Part shown: positions 43,749-52,520 of the stretch, in pieces
Numbering within the stretch: the stretch's first letter is position 1
Layout of the letters: every line of letters starts with the position of its first letter
Assembly: GCF_009846885.1 (NCBI RefSeq)
Contig: NZ_WUWM01000005.1
Span: 186,001 to 250,000 of the forward strand
DNA from: Paenibacillus puerhi
Lineage (GTDB): Bacteria > Bacillota > Bacilli > Paenibacillales > NBRC-103111
DNA length: 64,000 bases
Direction: 5' to 3'
Position numbers and translations under genes: made by a program
The notes under the pieces: generated by a model
What the model was told of the DNA's origin: nothing
The model's database searches: none
The model's input: only the letters and a program-made list of their open reading frames with translations

Positions 43749-44924
43749 ATGCTGGGGAAGGAAACCTTTGCTTGGCCCGAACAGCACCGGGGCATTCGGA
43801 TTAAGGGCAAAGTGCAGGCTCACCGGAGTACAAAGAATCTGATCCGGCAGCTGGAGCCGGGTGCGATCGCCGTTATTCATCATGATAATCTGGATGAACT
43901 GGCGGCGGAGGGGCTTATGGAGGCAGGCGCGGCGGCTGTTGTTAATACGGGGATGACCATGTCGGGAGCTTTCCCCACGACAGCGCCGCTGAAGCTCCTC
44001 GATGCGGGCATTCCGATCGTGGAGACGTCGCCCGATGCCTTTGACATCCTAAGCGCGGCTTCCTATGCAAGCTTATCGGATGATGGAATCGACTTGGGCA
44101 CGGGCTGGCTGCCTTGCCGCTGGTTTACCCGCCATAGCTGGCACAGGATGAACAGCCACGCCCTTGATAAAGAGCTGGCCAATCTTTCGCGATTCATCGA
44201 CAATACCTTGCGCTATGCGCATCTCGAAAAGGAATATTGGTTGTCGCCCTTCCCGATGGAAAGCTTGAAGCTGCGTGTCGGTTTACGCGGAAGACAGGCG
44301 CTCGTGGTCGCTCGAGGCGGCGGTTACAAGAGTGACCTGAGAGCGCTCAAGTCTTATATGAAAAGGGTCAAGCCGGTACTGATCGGGGTAGACGGAGGCG
44401 CCGATGCGCTGCTGGATAACGGATGGATACCGGATCTGATAGTCGGAGACATGGATAGCGTGTCCGACCGGGCACTCGGGTGCGGGGCTGAGCTGGTCGT
44501 GCACGGATACCGCAGCGGGGAGACGCCGGGTATGGCGCGTGTGCAAGCGGCCGGTCAGGGTTCCGAAGCACGGGTGCTTTGCTCAGGAGGCACGAGCGAG
44601 GATGCAGCCCTGCTGCTGGCGTTCGACGGGGGCTGCTCGTTGATCGTGGGCGTGGGGCTTCATGCACATATGCAGGATTTTCTGGCGAAAGGAAGGCAGG
44701 GGATGGGCAGCTCCTGGCTGGTCCGCATGAAGATCGGGAGCAAGCTTGTGGATGCCAGAGGAATCAGCGGCCTGCTTGGCGTACCTCCGAGTAGCAGAGG
44801 GAATTATCGCGGGATTGGGCCGTCTATTCTCGGGAGGCGTCTCGCGAACATCCTTGGCGGCCGAAGAAAGGAGCCGATATATGATCCCATTGAAAGTTAC
44901 GATCGTAGTCCCCGCCTGGAATGA
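43749..44924 (+). CDS. steA: SteA-like putative cytokinetic ring protein
   Basis: This 391-residue protein has an N-terminal domain (GAIAVIHHDNLDELAAEGLMEAG across conserved positions) and a C-terminal thiamin-pyrophosphokinase-like domain (KPVLIGVDGGADALLDNG, IPDLIVGDMDSVSD, CSGGTSEDAALLLAFDGG). This architecture is that of SteA, studied in corynebacteria in division and envelope assembly. SteA proteins commonly end in a membrane helix, which is not evident here; the C-terminus is basic and Gly-rich. It overlaps the next gene by 44 bases. Confidence 0.8.
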   Translation: MLGKETFAWPEQHRGIRIKGKVQAHRSTKNLIRQLEPGAIAVIHHDNLDELAAEGLMEAGAAAVVNTGMTMSGAFPTTAPLKLLDAGIPIVETSPDAFDILSAASYASLSDDGIDLGTGWLPCRWFTRHSWHRMNSHALDKELANLSRFIDNTLRYAHLEKEYWLSPFPMESLKLRVGLRGRQALVVARGGGYKSDLRALKSYMKRVKPVLIGVDGGADALLDNGWIPDLIVGDMDSVSDRALGCGAELVVHGYRSGETPGMARVQAAGQGSEARVLCSGGTSEDAALLLAFDGGCSLIVGVGLHAHMQDFLAKGRQGMGSSWLVRMKIGSKLVDARGISGLLGVPPSSRGNYRGIGPSILGRRLANILGGRRKEPIYDPIESYDRSPRLE

Positions 44925-45594
44925 AGCGGATTGCCTGCCCATGACGCTTAAGGCGCTGCGCAAGCAAATGTCCCTTAGCAAGCAAGCTCCTTCTGTACCG
45001 GTCGATTACCAGCTAATCGTCGTGGATGATGGCAGCTGGGACGGGACCGCCGAATCCGCTCTTCCCTGGGCGGACAAGGTAGTTCGGCATCCGCGGAGAA
45101 TGGGAAAAGGCTCCGCGCTTGAGTCCGGCTGGCGAGAGTCGAGTGGAGACGTGCTGATTTTCCTGGATGCGGACCTGGGGTTGTCCGCCAAGCACTTCCC
45201 GTTATTGCTGGAGCCTGTGATCCAAGGAGAAGCGGATATGGTCGTCGCCAGCCTGACCTCCTCCCCCGGGACAGGCGGCGTTGGTCTGGTTAGAGCGCTT
45301 GCGGCCAAGGGGATACGGATGTTGACCGGCTGCGAGGTCAAAGCTCCCTTATCCGGACAGCGCGCTATCCGGGCACAGGCGCTGCAGGCGTTGAAGCGGA
45401 AGTATGGAGGCTTCGGCGTAGAGGTCGGCATGTGCGTCGACCTGCTTAAGCTCGGGTACCGCATCCACGAGACGGAGGTGCCCTTCCTGCATCGAGAAAC
45501 CGGCAGGAGCTGGTCGGGCTGGATGCATCGGGGGAAGCAGTTTTTGGCCGTAGGCCGTACCCTGTGGCATTGCTGGAGAGCGCCGGTGTGCTAA
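44881..45594 (+). CDS. Family 2 glycosyltransferase
   Basis: This 237-residue GT-A enzyme has VTIVVPAWNEADCLPMTL, the nucleotide-binding VVDDGSWDGT, and the metal-binding FLDADLGLS, as in dolichol-phosphate-mannose synthase-like enzymes. No membrane helix is visible. ATG 44881 follows GAAAGGAGCC and lies inside the end of the SteA-like gene. Its own end overlaps the MraY-like gene by 7 bases, so the three are translationally linked. It may attach a sugar to a lipid carrier. Confidence 0.85.
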   Translation: MIPLKVTIVVPAWNEADCLPMTLKALRKQMSLSKQAPSVPVDYQLIVVDDGSWDGTAESALPWADKVVRHPRRMGKGSALESGWRESSGDVLIFLDADLGLSAKHFPLLLEPVIQGEADMVVASLTSSPGTGGVGLVRALAAKGIRMLTGCEVKAPLSGQRAIRAQALQALKRKYGGFGVEVGMCVDLLKLGYRIHETEVPFLHRETGRSWSGWMHRGKQFLAVGRTLWHCWRAPVC

Positions 45595-46490
45595 GCGGCA
45601 GGGAAGAAGCCGTCTGGCTCGTCATAGCTGCGCTGGCCGTACTCGGGGCGTCTGCTGAAAGATGGGGCGTTCCGGCCTATCTCCGCTTTGCCAGAAGCCA
45701 TGGCTTGACCCGAGCGAATTACCGGGGCGAGCAAGTGCCGACCGCGGGAGGCTTGCTCGTATGGGCCATACTGGCAGCAGGATATGCGATAGGTCGCTGT
45801 CTGCTCCCAGCTTCGGATCTGTCAGCGCCAGCCGACTTCTTGGCAGCGGCATCCCTCGTGGCGGCCGCCGGGCTCCTCGACGATCTGGTCGGCGTGAACG
45901 ACATTAAGGGGTTGCGCGGTCACCTGGGCGAATGGAGCCGCTCTCGAACCTTGACGACCGGGGGAGTCAAGGTGCTGGCTGCTGCAGTGGGGGCGATCTT
46001 GGTGCTGCTCCCGCAAGCATCCGGCTCTCTGGATGCGCTTCTGCTCGTTCCTATGCAGGTGCTGCTGATGATGCTGGCTACCAATAGCGTGAATCTGCTC
46101 GACTTGAGGCCGGGTCGGGCGTGTAAGGGCTATTTGCTAACGGTCCTTGCCCTAGCGGTATGGGCTGCCTGGGAAGGCAGAGGGGGGAGCCAGGCTAACG
46201 CGATGTGGCTAGCCGGTGTTTGGCCGGCGACGATCGGGGCGGGCGTACTGCTCATCCCGGATTTGAGGCGCCGTCTGATGCTGGGCGATACCGGGGCTAA
46301 CCTGCTTGGCTTTACGGCAGGCGTCGCGTTGATCTCAACCTCTTCCGCCTTGTTCCAATCGCTGATCTGCTTGCTCCTCCTGCTGTTTCATTTGTATACG
46401 GCCAAATTCTCGCTGACGGCACTCATCGAGCGTAACCGGCTGCTGCACTGGGTGGACGAATTCGGGCGATCGAAGAAGGGCGGCGTGTGA
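45588..46490 (+). CDS. MraY/WecA-like family 4 glycosyltransferase
   Basis: This 300-residue polytopic membrane protein transfers a sugar-1-phosphate to undecaprenyl phosphate in related enzymes. Landmarks are VPTAGGLLVW, LLDDLVGVND (metal aspartates), NSVNLLDLRPGRACKG (the NxxNxxDG-like loop, here with Arg-Pro) and LMLGDTGANLLGF. GTG 45588 is used because GGAGA lies 8 bases upstream; GTG 45564 is an alternative. The loop differs from canonical MraY, so the substrate is open. Confidence 0.8.
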   Translation: MLSGREEAVWLVIAALAVLGASAERWGVPAYLRFARSHGLTRANYRGEQVPTAGGLLVWAILAAGYAIGRCLLPASDLSAPADFLAAASLVAAAGLLDDLVGVNDIKGLRGHLGEWSRSRTLTTGGVKVLAAAVGAILVLLPQASGSLDALLLVPMQVLLMMLATNSVNLLDLRPGRACKGYLLTVLALAVWAAWEGRGGSQANAMWLAGVWPATIGAGVLLIPDLRRRLMLGDTGANLLGFTAGVALISTSSALFQSLICLLLLLFHLYTAKFSLTALIERNRLLHWVDEFGRSKKGGV

Positions 46491-46522
46491 GCTTGCAAGG
46501 AAACGAAGTATCGAAACAACGG

Positions 46523-46547
46523 CAAAAAGCCCTCCCTGAAGGGAGGG
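46523..46547 (-). terminator. Terminator of yqzF (reverse strand)
   Basis: The palindrome CCCTCCCTGAAGGGAGGG (8-bp stem) is followed on the reverse strand by CTTTTTGC. It lies 30 bases beyond the yqzF stop, in the gap before the GT4 stop. Confidence 0.8.
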
Positions 46548-46576
46548 AAAGCTTCGGCACCCCCGAAGGCGGCACC

Positions 46577-46858
46577 TTATTCCGGTGTCTGCCTTTTTTT
46601 GCGTTTTTGGCGGAAGCGGGGAGCCACGTAATTGCGCTTGCGGTCGCGGAAAAAAATCCAGCCCCCGATGAACGCTACTCCCAGCCCGAACAGCACGATG
46701 CCGAGCAGCAGCTTCCACCAAAGAATGCTGCCGGAACCGCCGGACACCTCAAACTGGGCGAACCAGGCATCCTTCATAGCGAGAAATCCATAGGTGGCCA
46801 TCAGGCCGGGGATCACGAGCAGCAGCATCGCGACGAAACGTTGAATGACGGCTTTCAT
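46577..46858 (-). CDS. yqzF: DUF2627 membrane protein YqzF
   Basis: This 93-residue protein has two membrane helices (FVAMLLLVIPGLMATYGFL and WWKLLLGIVLFGLGVAFIGGWIFF) and a strongly basic tail (RDRKRNYVAPRFRQKRKKR). Family and position before the bkd genes match B. subtilis YqzF. Function is unknown. The ATG at 46858 has AAAGGAGC upstream. Confidence 0.88.
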   Translation of the reverse strand: MKAVIQRFVAMLLLVIPGLMATYGFLAMKDAWFAQFEVSGGSGSILWWKLLLGIVLFGLGVAFIGGWIFFRDRKRNYVAPRFRQKRKKRQTPE

Positions 46859-47005
46859 GGGCAGCTCCTTTTAAAATGGCGATGGCGTTTTCACTCTAAC
46901 GTATCATATTTTGATGCGGAATTCATGCCATTTCACAAAATGGACTATATTTCCGCTGCCGAATAAGGTTACAATAAGAAAATCATGGAGTCGGGAGGGT
47001 TTGCG

Positions 47006-48427
47006 ATGTCACAAACATTTGATACGATCGTGCTGGGCGGTGGAATCGGCGGTTATACGGCGGCAATTCGGGCGTCTCAGCTAGGGAAAACCGTAGCGAT
47101 CGTCGAACGGGACAAGCTCGGTGGAACATGCCTGCACAAAGGATGTATCCCGAGCAAGGCCCTGCTGCGCAGCGCCGAGCTGTTTGCGTTGATGAAGGAA
47201 AGCGAGCGGTTCGGTATTGAGGCCGAAGGGGTCCGCGTTGATTATAAAAAGGTGTCCGAACGTAAACAAGCGATCGTCGAGCAGTTGTACCAAGGGGTGC
47301 AATTCTTGATGAAGAAAAATAAAATAACGGTATTTCAAGGCAATGGCCGAATCATCGGGCCTTCCATCTTTTCACCTCGCAGCGGGACCGTCTCGATCGA
47401 GCAGGAGGACGGAGAGATTCTGAACATGGTGCCGGACAAGCTGATCATCGCGACGGGCTCGCGCCCTCGCGTTCTCCCGGGCCTTGAGACGGACGGCATA
47501 CGCGTGCTGAACAGCGACGAGGCGCTGCGAATGGAAGAGCTGCCCGAATCCGTTCTGATTGTCGGGGGAGGCGTGATTGGCGTCGAATGGGCATCGATGC
47601 TCAGCGACTTCGGCGTGCAGGTCACCATCGTAGAATTCGCTCAGCGGCTGCTGCCTGCAGAGGATGAGGAAGTATCGCGCGAGCTGGAGCGTCTGCTCAA
47701 GAAGCGCGGAGTTACGGTTCGCACGGGCACTTCCGTATTGACCGACACGGTCGTTCGCGAGCCGGACAGCGTCAAGCTCTCCGTGAAAAGGCGCGAGGAG
47801 CAGGAAGAGCTGCAGGTTCAGAAGGTGCTTGTCTGCGTGGGCAGGCAGGCCAATATCGAGGATATCGGCTTGCATGCAACTGACGTGAAGGTGGAGAACG
47901 GCTTTATTAAGGTAAATGCGAATATGCAGACGGCGGAATCGCATATTTACGCTGTCGGCGACTGCATCGGCGGATTGCAGCTGGCCCATGCGGCGGCGCA
48001 TGAAGGCATCGTGGCGGCCGAGCACGGCTCCGGTCAGTCTCCTCACTCAACACCGGCCCATCAGGTTCCCCGCTGCGTCTATTCGAGACCGGAGGTAGCA
48101 AGCATCGGCTATACCGAGAGTCAGGCCCGGGATCAAGGACGCAAGGTGAAGACGGCAAAGCTGGCTTTTCAGGGACTCGGGAAGGCCCGGGTGCTGGGCG
48201 AAACGGACGGGTTCGTCAAGGTTGTCGCCGATGAAGAGAGCGGTGATATTTTGGGCGTACATATGATCGGCCCTCAAGTGACCGACTATATTTCCGAGGC
48301 TGCGCTTGCGTCGCTGCTTCAGGCAACGCCTTGGGAAGTCGGACAAACGATCCATCCCCACCCGACGCTATCCGAAATTCTCGGAGAAGCGATGCTTGCG
48401 GTGGACGGCAAGTCGATCAGCTTCTAG
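47006..48427 (+). CDS. lpdV: Dihydrolipoamide dehydrogenase (E3) of the branched-chain complex
   Basis: This 473-residue FAD-disulfide oxidoreductase reoxidises the lipoyl group of E2 using NAD+. It has TIVLGGGIGGYTAAIRASQ (FAD loop), GGTCLHKGCIPSKALL (redox cysteines), VLIVGGGVIGVEWASML (NAD loop), IYAVGDCIGG and HPHPTLSE (His-Glu pair). ATG 47006 follows TCGGGAGGG. It precedes the E1/E2 genes by 160 bases that carry their own promoter. Confidence 0.94.
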   Translation: MSQTFDTIVLGGGIGGYTAAIRASQLGKTVAIVERDKLGGTCLHKGCIPSKALLRSAELFALMKESERFGIEAEGVRVDYKKVSERKQAIVEQLYQGVQFLMKKNKITVFQGNGRIIGPSIFSPRSGTVSIEQEDGEILNMVPDKLIIATGSRPRVLPGLETDGIRVLNSDEALRMEELPESVLIVGGGVIGVEWASMLSDFGVQVTIVEFAQRLLPAEDEEVSRELERLLKKRGVTVRTGTSVLTDTVVREPDSVKLSVKRREEQEELQVQKVLVCVGRQANIEDIGLHATDVKVENGFIKVNANMQTAESHIYAVGDCIGGLQLAHAAAHEGIVAAEHGSGQSPHSTPAHQVPRCVYSRPEVASIGYTESQARDQGRKVKTAKLAFQGLGKARVLGETDGFVKVVADEESGDILGVHMIGPQVTDYISEAALASLLQATPWEVGQTIHPHPTLSEILGEAMLAVDGKSISF

Positions 48428-48439
48428 CTTAACTAAAAA

Positions 48440-48468
48440 TTGTGTTCAGAAACGAATCCGTTTATAAT
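48440..48468 (+). promoter_or_regulatory. Sigma-A promoter of the bkdAA-AB-B genes
   Basis: TTGTGT (48440-48445), 17 bases, TATAAT (48463-48468). No sigma-L (-12/-24) element, which drives the B. subtilis bkd operon, is evident here. Confidence 0.7.
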
Positions 48469-48586
48469 ATACTTATAGCGTCAAGTATTAGCACCAGGTA
48501 ATAAGAATAACGGCTGCACTTGACGGATCAATATGATCAGCTCTGCCTGAGAAGAGCCAACGATAACTCAAGGAGGCGGTCGCCCC

Positions 48587-49600
48587 ATGTCCATCGGACA
48601 AAAACTTAAGCATCAACAGCTCGGACTGACGGATCAACAAGTCATCGAGATGTACACATACATGTTGAAGGCGCGCATGTTCGACGAGCGCTGCTTCCTG
48701 CTTCAACGATCCGGGAAGATCGCTTTCCACGTATCGGGAATCGGACAGGAGACGGCGCAGGTCGCGGCAGCTTATGCCCTTAAGAAAGGAACGGACTACT
48801 TTCTTCCTTATTACCGCGACTATGGCTTTGTGCTTACCGTAGGGATGACGCTGCGGGATCTGCTGCTGTCCGTTTTCCTCAAAGCGGAGGATCCGAATAG
48901 CGGAGGCCGCCAGCTTCCCGGGCATTTCGGCTCCAAGAAGCTGAATATTGTTACAGGCTCCAGTCCGGTGACGACTCAAGTGCCTCATGCGGTCGGATTC
49001 GCACTGAGCGCGAAGATGAAGCGCAAGGAATTTGTTTCCTTCGTTACCTTCGGCGACGGGTCGAGCAACCAGGGAGACTTCCATGAAGGCTGCAACTTTG
49101 CGGGCGTTCACAAGCTCCCGGTTATTTTCATGTGCGAAAATAATCAGTATGCGATATCGGTTCCCCTGCATAAGCAGACGGCGGGAAGCATAGCCGAGCG
49201 TGCCCTGGGCTATGGTTTTCCTGGAGTCAAGGTGGACGGTCGGGATGTGCTGGAGGTGTACCGCGTCGTGAAGGAAGCGCGGGAGCGGGCGCTGCGCGGC
49301 GAGGGTCCTACTTTGATCGAAGCTGTCATGTACCGGCTCTCTCCCCACTCCACGTCAGACAATGACCTGTTATACCGGACCAAGGAGGAAGTGGAAACGA
49401 ACCGGGCGCTCGACGGGATTCCCCGCTTCCGCAACTATTTGATCGACTGCGGCATCTGGTCGGAGGAGCAGGAAGAAGAACTGGCCGCTCAGATCAAAAA
49501 AGAACTGATCGAAGCGACGGACTATGCGGAGCAGGCGCCGCATCCGGCGCCTGAGGATACGCTGCTCCATGTATACGGTGATCGGGGAGGGGTACAGTAA
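48587..49600 (+). CDS. bkdAA: Branched-chain 2-oxoacid dehydrogenase E1 alpha
   Basis: This 337-residue thiamine-diphosphate subunit decarboxylates the 2-oxoacids from Val, Leu and Ile, supplying starters for branched fatty acids. The cofactor motif is FGDGSSNQGDFHEG ... CENNQYAIS. LLQRSGKIAFHVSGIGQE and YRDYGFVL near the N-terminus are typical of the E1 alpha family. ATG 48587 follows CAAGGAGGCGG. The stop overlaps the next ATG. Confidence 0.95.
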   Translation: MSIGQKLKHQQLGLTDQQVIEMYTYMLKARMFDERCFLLQRSGKIAFHVSGIGQETAQVAAAYALKKGTDYFLPYYRDYGFVLTVGMTLRDLLLSVFLKAEDPNSGGRQLPGHFGSKKLNIVTGSSPVTTQVPHAVGFALSAKMKRKEFVSFVTFGDGSSNQGDFHEGCNFAGVHKLPVIFMCENNQYAISVPLHKQTAGSIAERALGYGFPGVKVDGRDVLEVYRVVKEARERALRGEGPTLIEAVMYRLSPHSTSDNDLLYRTKEEVETNRALDGIPRFRNYLIDCGIWSEEQEEELAAQIKKELIEATDYAEQAPHPAPEDTLLHVYGDRGGVQ

Positions 49601-50583
49601 TGGCGGTTATCACTTATCTCGAAGCGATCCGTACGGCTATGAAAGAAGAGATGGAACGCGATGAGAATGTGTTTGTGCTTGGAGAGGACGTCGGCAAGAA
49701 GGGCGGCGTACTGAATACGACTAAAGGATTGTATGAGCTCTTCGGGGAGGAGCGGGTGATGGATACCCCCCTTGCCGAATCGGCGATAGCAGGCGTTGCG
49801 ATCGGAGCCGCCATGTACGGGATGAGACCGGTGGCCGAGATGCAGTATGCGGACTTTATGTTCCCGGCAACTAACCAGATTATTAGCGAAGCTTCGCTCA
49901 TCCGGTATCGTTCCAACAACGACTGGAACTGTCCTGTCGTGATCCGTGCGCCCTACGGGGCTACCGGCGGCGGAGCGCTGTATCATTCGCAGTGTCCGGA
50001 GGGCGTGTTCTTCGGGATCCCTGGCCTTAAGATCGTCGCTCCCTCGGACCCCTATGATGCCAAAGGGCTGCTTAAGGCCGCCATCCGCGACGAGGATCCC
50101 GTCCTGTACTTTGAGCATAAAAAATGCTACCTGAGCGTCACCGGCGAAGTGCCCGACGACGATTACATCGTGCCGATCGGCAAAGCCAAGATCAAGCGCG
50201 AAGGGACGGATATTACCGTCATCTCGTATGGCATCACCGTTCAGTATGCGCTGAAGGCGGCCGAGGAGCTGGCAGAAGAGGGAATCAGCGCTCACGTGCT
50301 GGATCTGCGTACGCTTCAGCCGCTGGATAAGGAAGCAGTGCTTGAGGCGGCGGGGAAAACGGGCAAGGTGCTCATCATCCACGAGGCCAACAAAACTGGC
50401 GGCGTGGGCGGCGAGGTATCTGCGCTGATCGCAGAGGAAATGCTGTTCGATCTCGATGCCCCGATCATGCGTCTATGCGGACCGGATACGCCTGCGGTCG
50501 GGATGAACCCGGTCATGGAAAAGTTCTACCTGCTGAACACGGAGAAAATCAAAGAAGCGATGCGCAAGCTCGCTGAATTCTAG
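49600..50583 (+). CDS. bkdAB: Branched-chain 2-oxoacid dehydrogenase E1 beta
   Basis: This 327-residue partner of BkdAA has ITYLEAIRTAMKEEMERDE, FVLGEDVGKKGGVLNTTKGL, DTPLAESAIAGVAIGAA and the C-terminal half IIHEANKTGGVGGEVSALI. Start ATG 49600 overlaps the bkdAA stop (TAATG). Confidence 0.95.
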   Translation: MAVITYLEAIRTAMKEEMERDENVFVLGEDVGKKGGVLNTTKGLYELFGEERVMDTPLAESAIAGVAIGAAMYGMRPVAEMQYADFMFPATNQIISEASLIRYRSNNDWNCPVVIRAPYGATGGGALYHSQCPEGVFFGIPGLKIVAPSDPYDAKGLLKAAIRDEDPVLYFEHKKCYLSVTGEVPDDDYIVPIGKAKIKREGTDITVISYGITVQYALKAAEELAEEGISAHVLDLRTLQPLDKEAVLEAAGKTGKVLIIHEANKTGGVGGEVSALIAEEMLFDLDAPIMRLCGPDTPAVGMNPVMEKFYLLNTEKIKEAMRKLAEF

Positions 50584-50678
50584 ATCAAGAGCGCCGGCGG
50601 CCAACAGGCCGCTGCCAAGGCGATTCGGCATGAAAGCGATGAAGCCGGAGCGCCGATGCTTTGGGGGAGGAAAGTCAA

Positions 50679-52064
50679 ATGAGCGACAGAACGAGGGGAA
50701 CCGAGGTCAAGGTTCCGCATTTGGCCGAAAGTCTGGTCTCGGCCACTATTGGCAAATGGCTGAAAAAGCCGGGAGACTATATCGAGCAGTATGACGTGTT
50801 GTGTGAGCTTATTACCGAGAAGATCACCGTGGAAATGCCTTCGCCGATCGAAGGGACGCTCGTCGAGCTGCTTGCTGCCGATGGCGAGACAGCGGCGGTC
50901 GGGCAGGCGATCTGTCTTATTGAAGAACGCGGTTCGACTGCAGGTCACGCGACGGCTGCTGCACCCGCAGCGGGATCGGAAGCCGCGGCAGCGGGGGCAA
51001 GCGCAGGCTTGGGCTCAGGGTCGGGTGGCGCATCCGCCATGGGCGGCCGATTCTCGCCGGCTGTGCTGAAGCTGGCTTCGGAGCATGGGATCGATCTGGC
51101 CCGCGTGCCTGGCACCGGGCTGGGCGGTCGGATCACGCGCAAGGATGTAGAGTCCTTCGTGGCTGGCGGCGGCGCCAAGCAGACGCCGCAGATGGCGCGG
51201 CCGCAATCCGTGGACGACGCCAACCGGGCGGTTTCGCAAGCTGCTGCAGATGAAGGCGTATTTATCGCGAATCCTCCGAAGATGCCGGTACGCTCGAGCG
51301 GACTGCATCTGTCCGAGAATCCGCCGCTGCCTAACATTGAGGTCGAGGGGCAGCAGCTCGCCGGTCGGGGCGAGTATCTGGTTGACGTAACGCCGATCCG
51401 CAACGCGATCGCAAGCAAGATGAAGCAGAGCAAATCCGAGATCCCGCATGCTTGGACGATGATCGAGGTAGATGTGACGAATCTAGTGACGCTGCGGAAC
51501 AAGCTGAAGGGCGAATTTATGCGCGAAGAAGGCATCAATCTGACCTATCTGGCTTTTCTGCTGAAGGCGGTAGTCAACGCGATCAAGGATTATCCGATCA
51601 TGAACTCCGTCTGGGCGACCGACAAAATCATTGTGAAGCGGGACATCAATATTTCGCTGGCTGTCGGCACCGAGGATTTCCTCGTGACCCCGGTGATCAA
51701 GAAGGCGGATCAGCTCAATATTGCAGGACTCGCACGGGAGATCGACGGATTAACGCGCCGCGCGCGCACAGGCAAGCTGACGCTCGACGAGATGCAGGGA
51801 GGCACCTTTACGGTGAATAATACCGGCTCCTTCGGCTCGATCCTTTCTTATCCCGTGATCAACTACCCTCAGGCGGCTATTTTGTCCTTCGAATCCATCG
51901 TTAAGCGGCCGGTCGTTATCCAGGATATGATCGCCGTCCGTTCGATGGTGAACATCTGCCTGTCGCTGGATCACCGGATTTTGGACGGTATCGTCTGCGG
52001 ACGCTTCCTGCAGCGGGTGAAGGAAAACCTGGAGAGCTTTAATCAGGAAACCAAGTTGTATTAA
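50679..52064 (+). CDS. bkdB: Branched-chain 2-oxoacid dehydrogenase E2 (lipoamide acyltransferase)
   Basis: This 461-residue core subunit has an N-terminal lipoyl domain with the lipoyl lysine in LITEKITVEMPSP, a long Ala/Gly linker (about residues 90-130), a peripheral-subunit-binding domain (SPAVLKLASEHGIDLARVPG) and a catalytic domain ending in SLDHRILDGIVCGRFL (His and Asp of the active site). ATG 50679 follows GGGGGAGG. It is last in the operon. Confidence 0.95.
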   Translation: MSDRTRGTEVKVPHLAESLVSATIGKWLKKPGDYIEQYDVLCELITEKITVEMPSPIEGTLVELLAADGETAAVGQAICLIEERGSTAGHATAAAPAAGSEAAAAGASAGLGSGSGGASAMGGRFSPAVLKLASEHGIDLARVPGTGLGGRITRKDVESFVAGGGAKQTPQMARPQSVDDANRAVSQAAADEGVFIANPPKMPVRSSGLHLSENPPLPNIEVEGQQLAGRGEYLVDVTPIRNAIASKMKQSKSEIPHAWTMIEVDVTNLVTLRNKLKGEFMREEGINLTYLAFLLKAVVNAIKDYPIMNSVWATDKIIVKRDINISLAVGTEDFLVTPVIKKADQLNIAGLAREIDGLTRRARTGKLTLDEMQGGTFTVNNTGSFGSILSYPVINYPQAAILSFESIVKRPVVIQDMIAVRSMVNICLSLDHRILDGIVCGRFLQRVKENLESFNQETKLY

Positions 52065-52094
52065 TCGGGGGAAGCCAGTACTCGATGCTCGATA

Positions 52095-52130
52095 AGTTAA
52101 AAAGCCTGCAAATATGCAGGCTTTTTAACT
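52095..52130. terminator. Strong bidirectional terminator after bkdB
   Basis: A perfect 16-bp inverted repeat (AGTTAAAAAGCCTGCA and its complement) around AATA, with T-runs on both strands. Confidence 0.95.
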
Positions 52131-52353
52131 CCATACCTTCTAAAGTGAGAAATACCTACGAAAGTACAGGCAATCCAGCTAAGTTTCCGACAAGCCGCGG
52201 TATGGTTTACAATTTCATGTATGGATGCAGGAATAGGGTTCGAACGTAGGCGTTTCAGCCCCAAAAGCTGCTTATTCGCAGGCTTCCCTGCTCAAGCTCT
52301 ACCGATGCTCAACGCAATGCTCAGGAAGGTCTGCAAGGCGTTTGCTTACTTGA

Positions 52354-52449
52354 TTACATAATACTGCTGATCGTCAGGAGCACGGTGGACAATACCATGG
52401 CAACCAGTGTAACGTAAACGACGATTTTAAAAATGACTTTGTTCTGCAT
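52354..52449 (-). CDS. prli42: Prli42-like 31-residue membrane miniprotein
   Basis: ATG 52449 follows AAAGGAGCTGAATCCCT. The 31 codons read MQNKVIFKIVVYV then TLVAMVLSTVLLTISSIM. Size, charged N-terminus with a Lys-Val/Ile pattern and one C-terminal helix match the stressosome-associated miniprotein Prli42 of Listeria and its Bacillus relatives, which tethers the stressosome to the membrane. Identification is from pattern memory. The gene stands alone between bkdB and yqjE. No stressosome genes are in the window. Confidence 0.75.
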   Translation of the reverse strand: MQNKVIFKIVVYVTLVAMVLSTVLLTISSIM

Positions 52450-52520
52450 AGGGATTCAGCTCCTTTACGGGGAATACTCATAGTACTATAATAACTCAAT
52501 TTGTACCTAGGAGGAAGGTC

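Noticed and set aside
52237-52245. tRNA-like T-loop string GGTTCGAAC in the bkdB-yqjE gap
   Set aside because: No matching acceptor, D-arm or anticodon stems around it.
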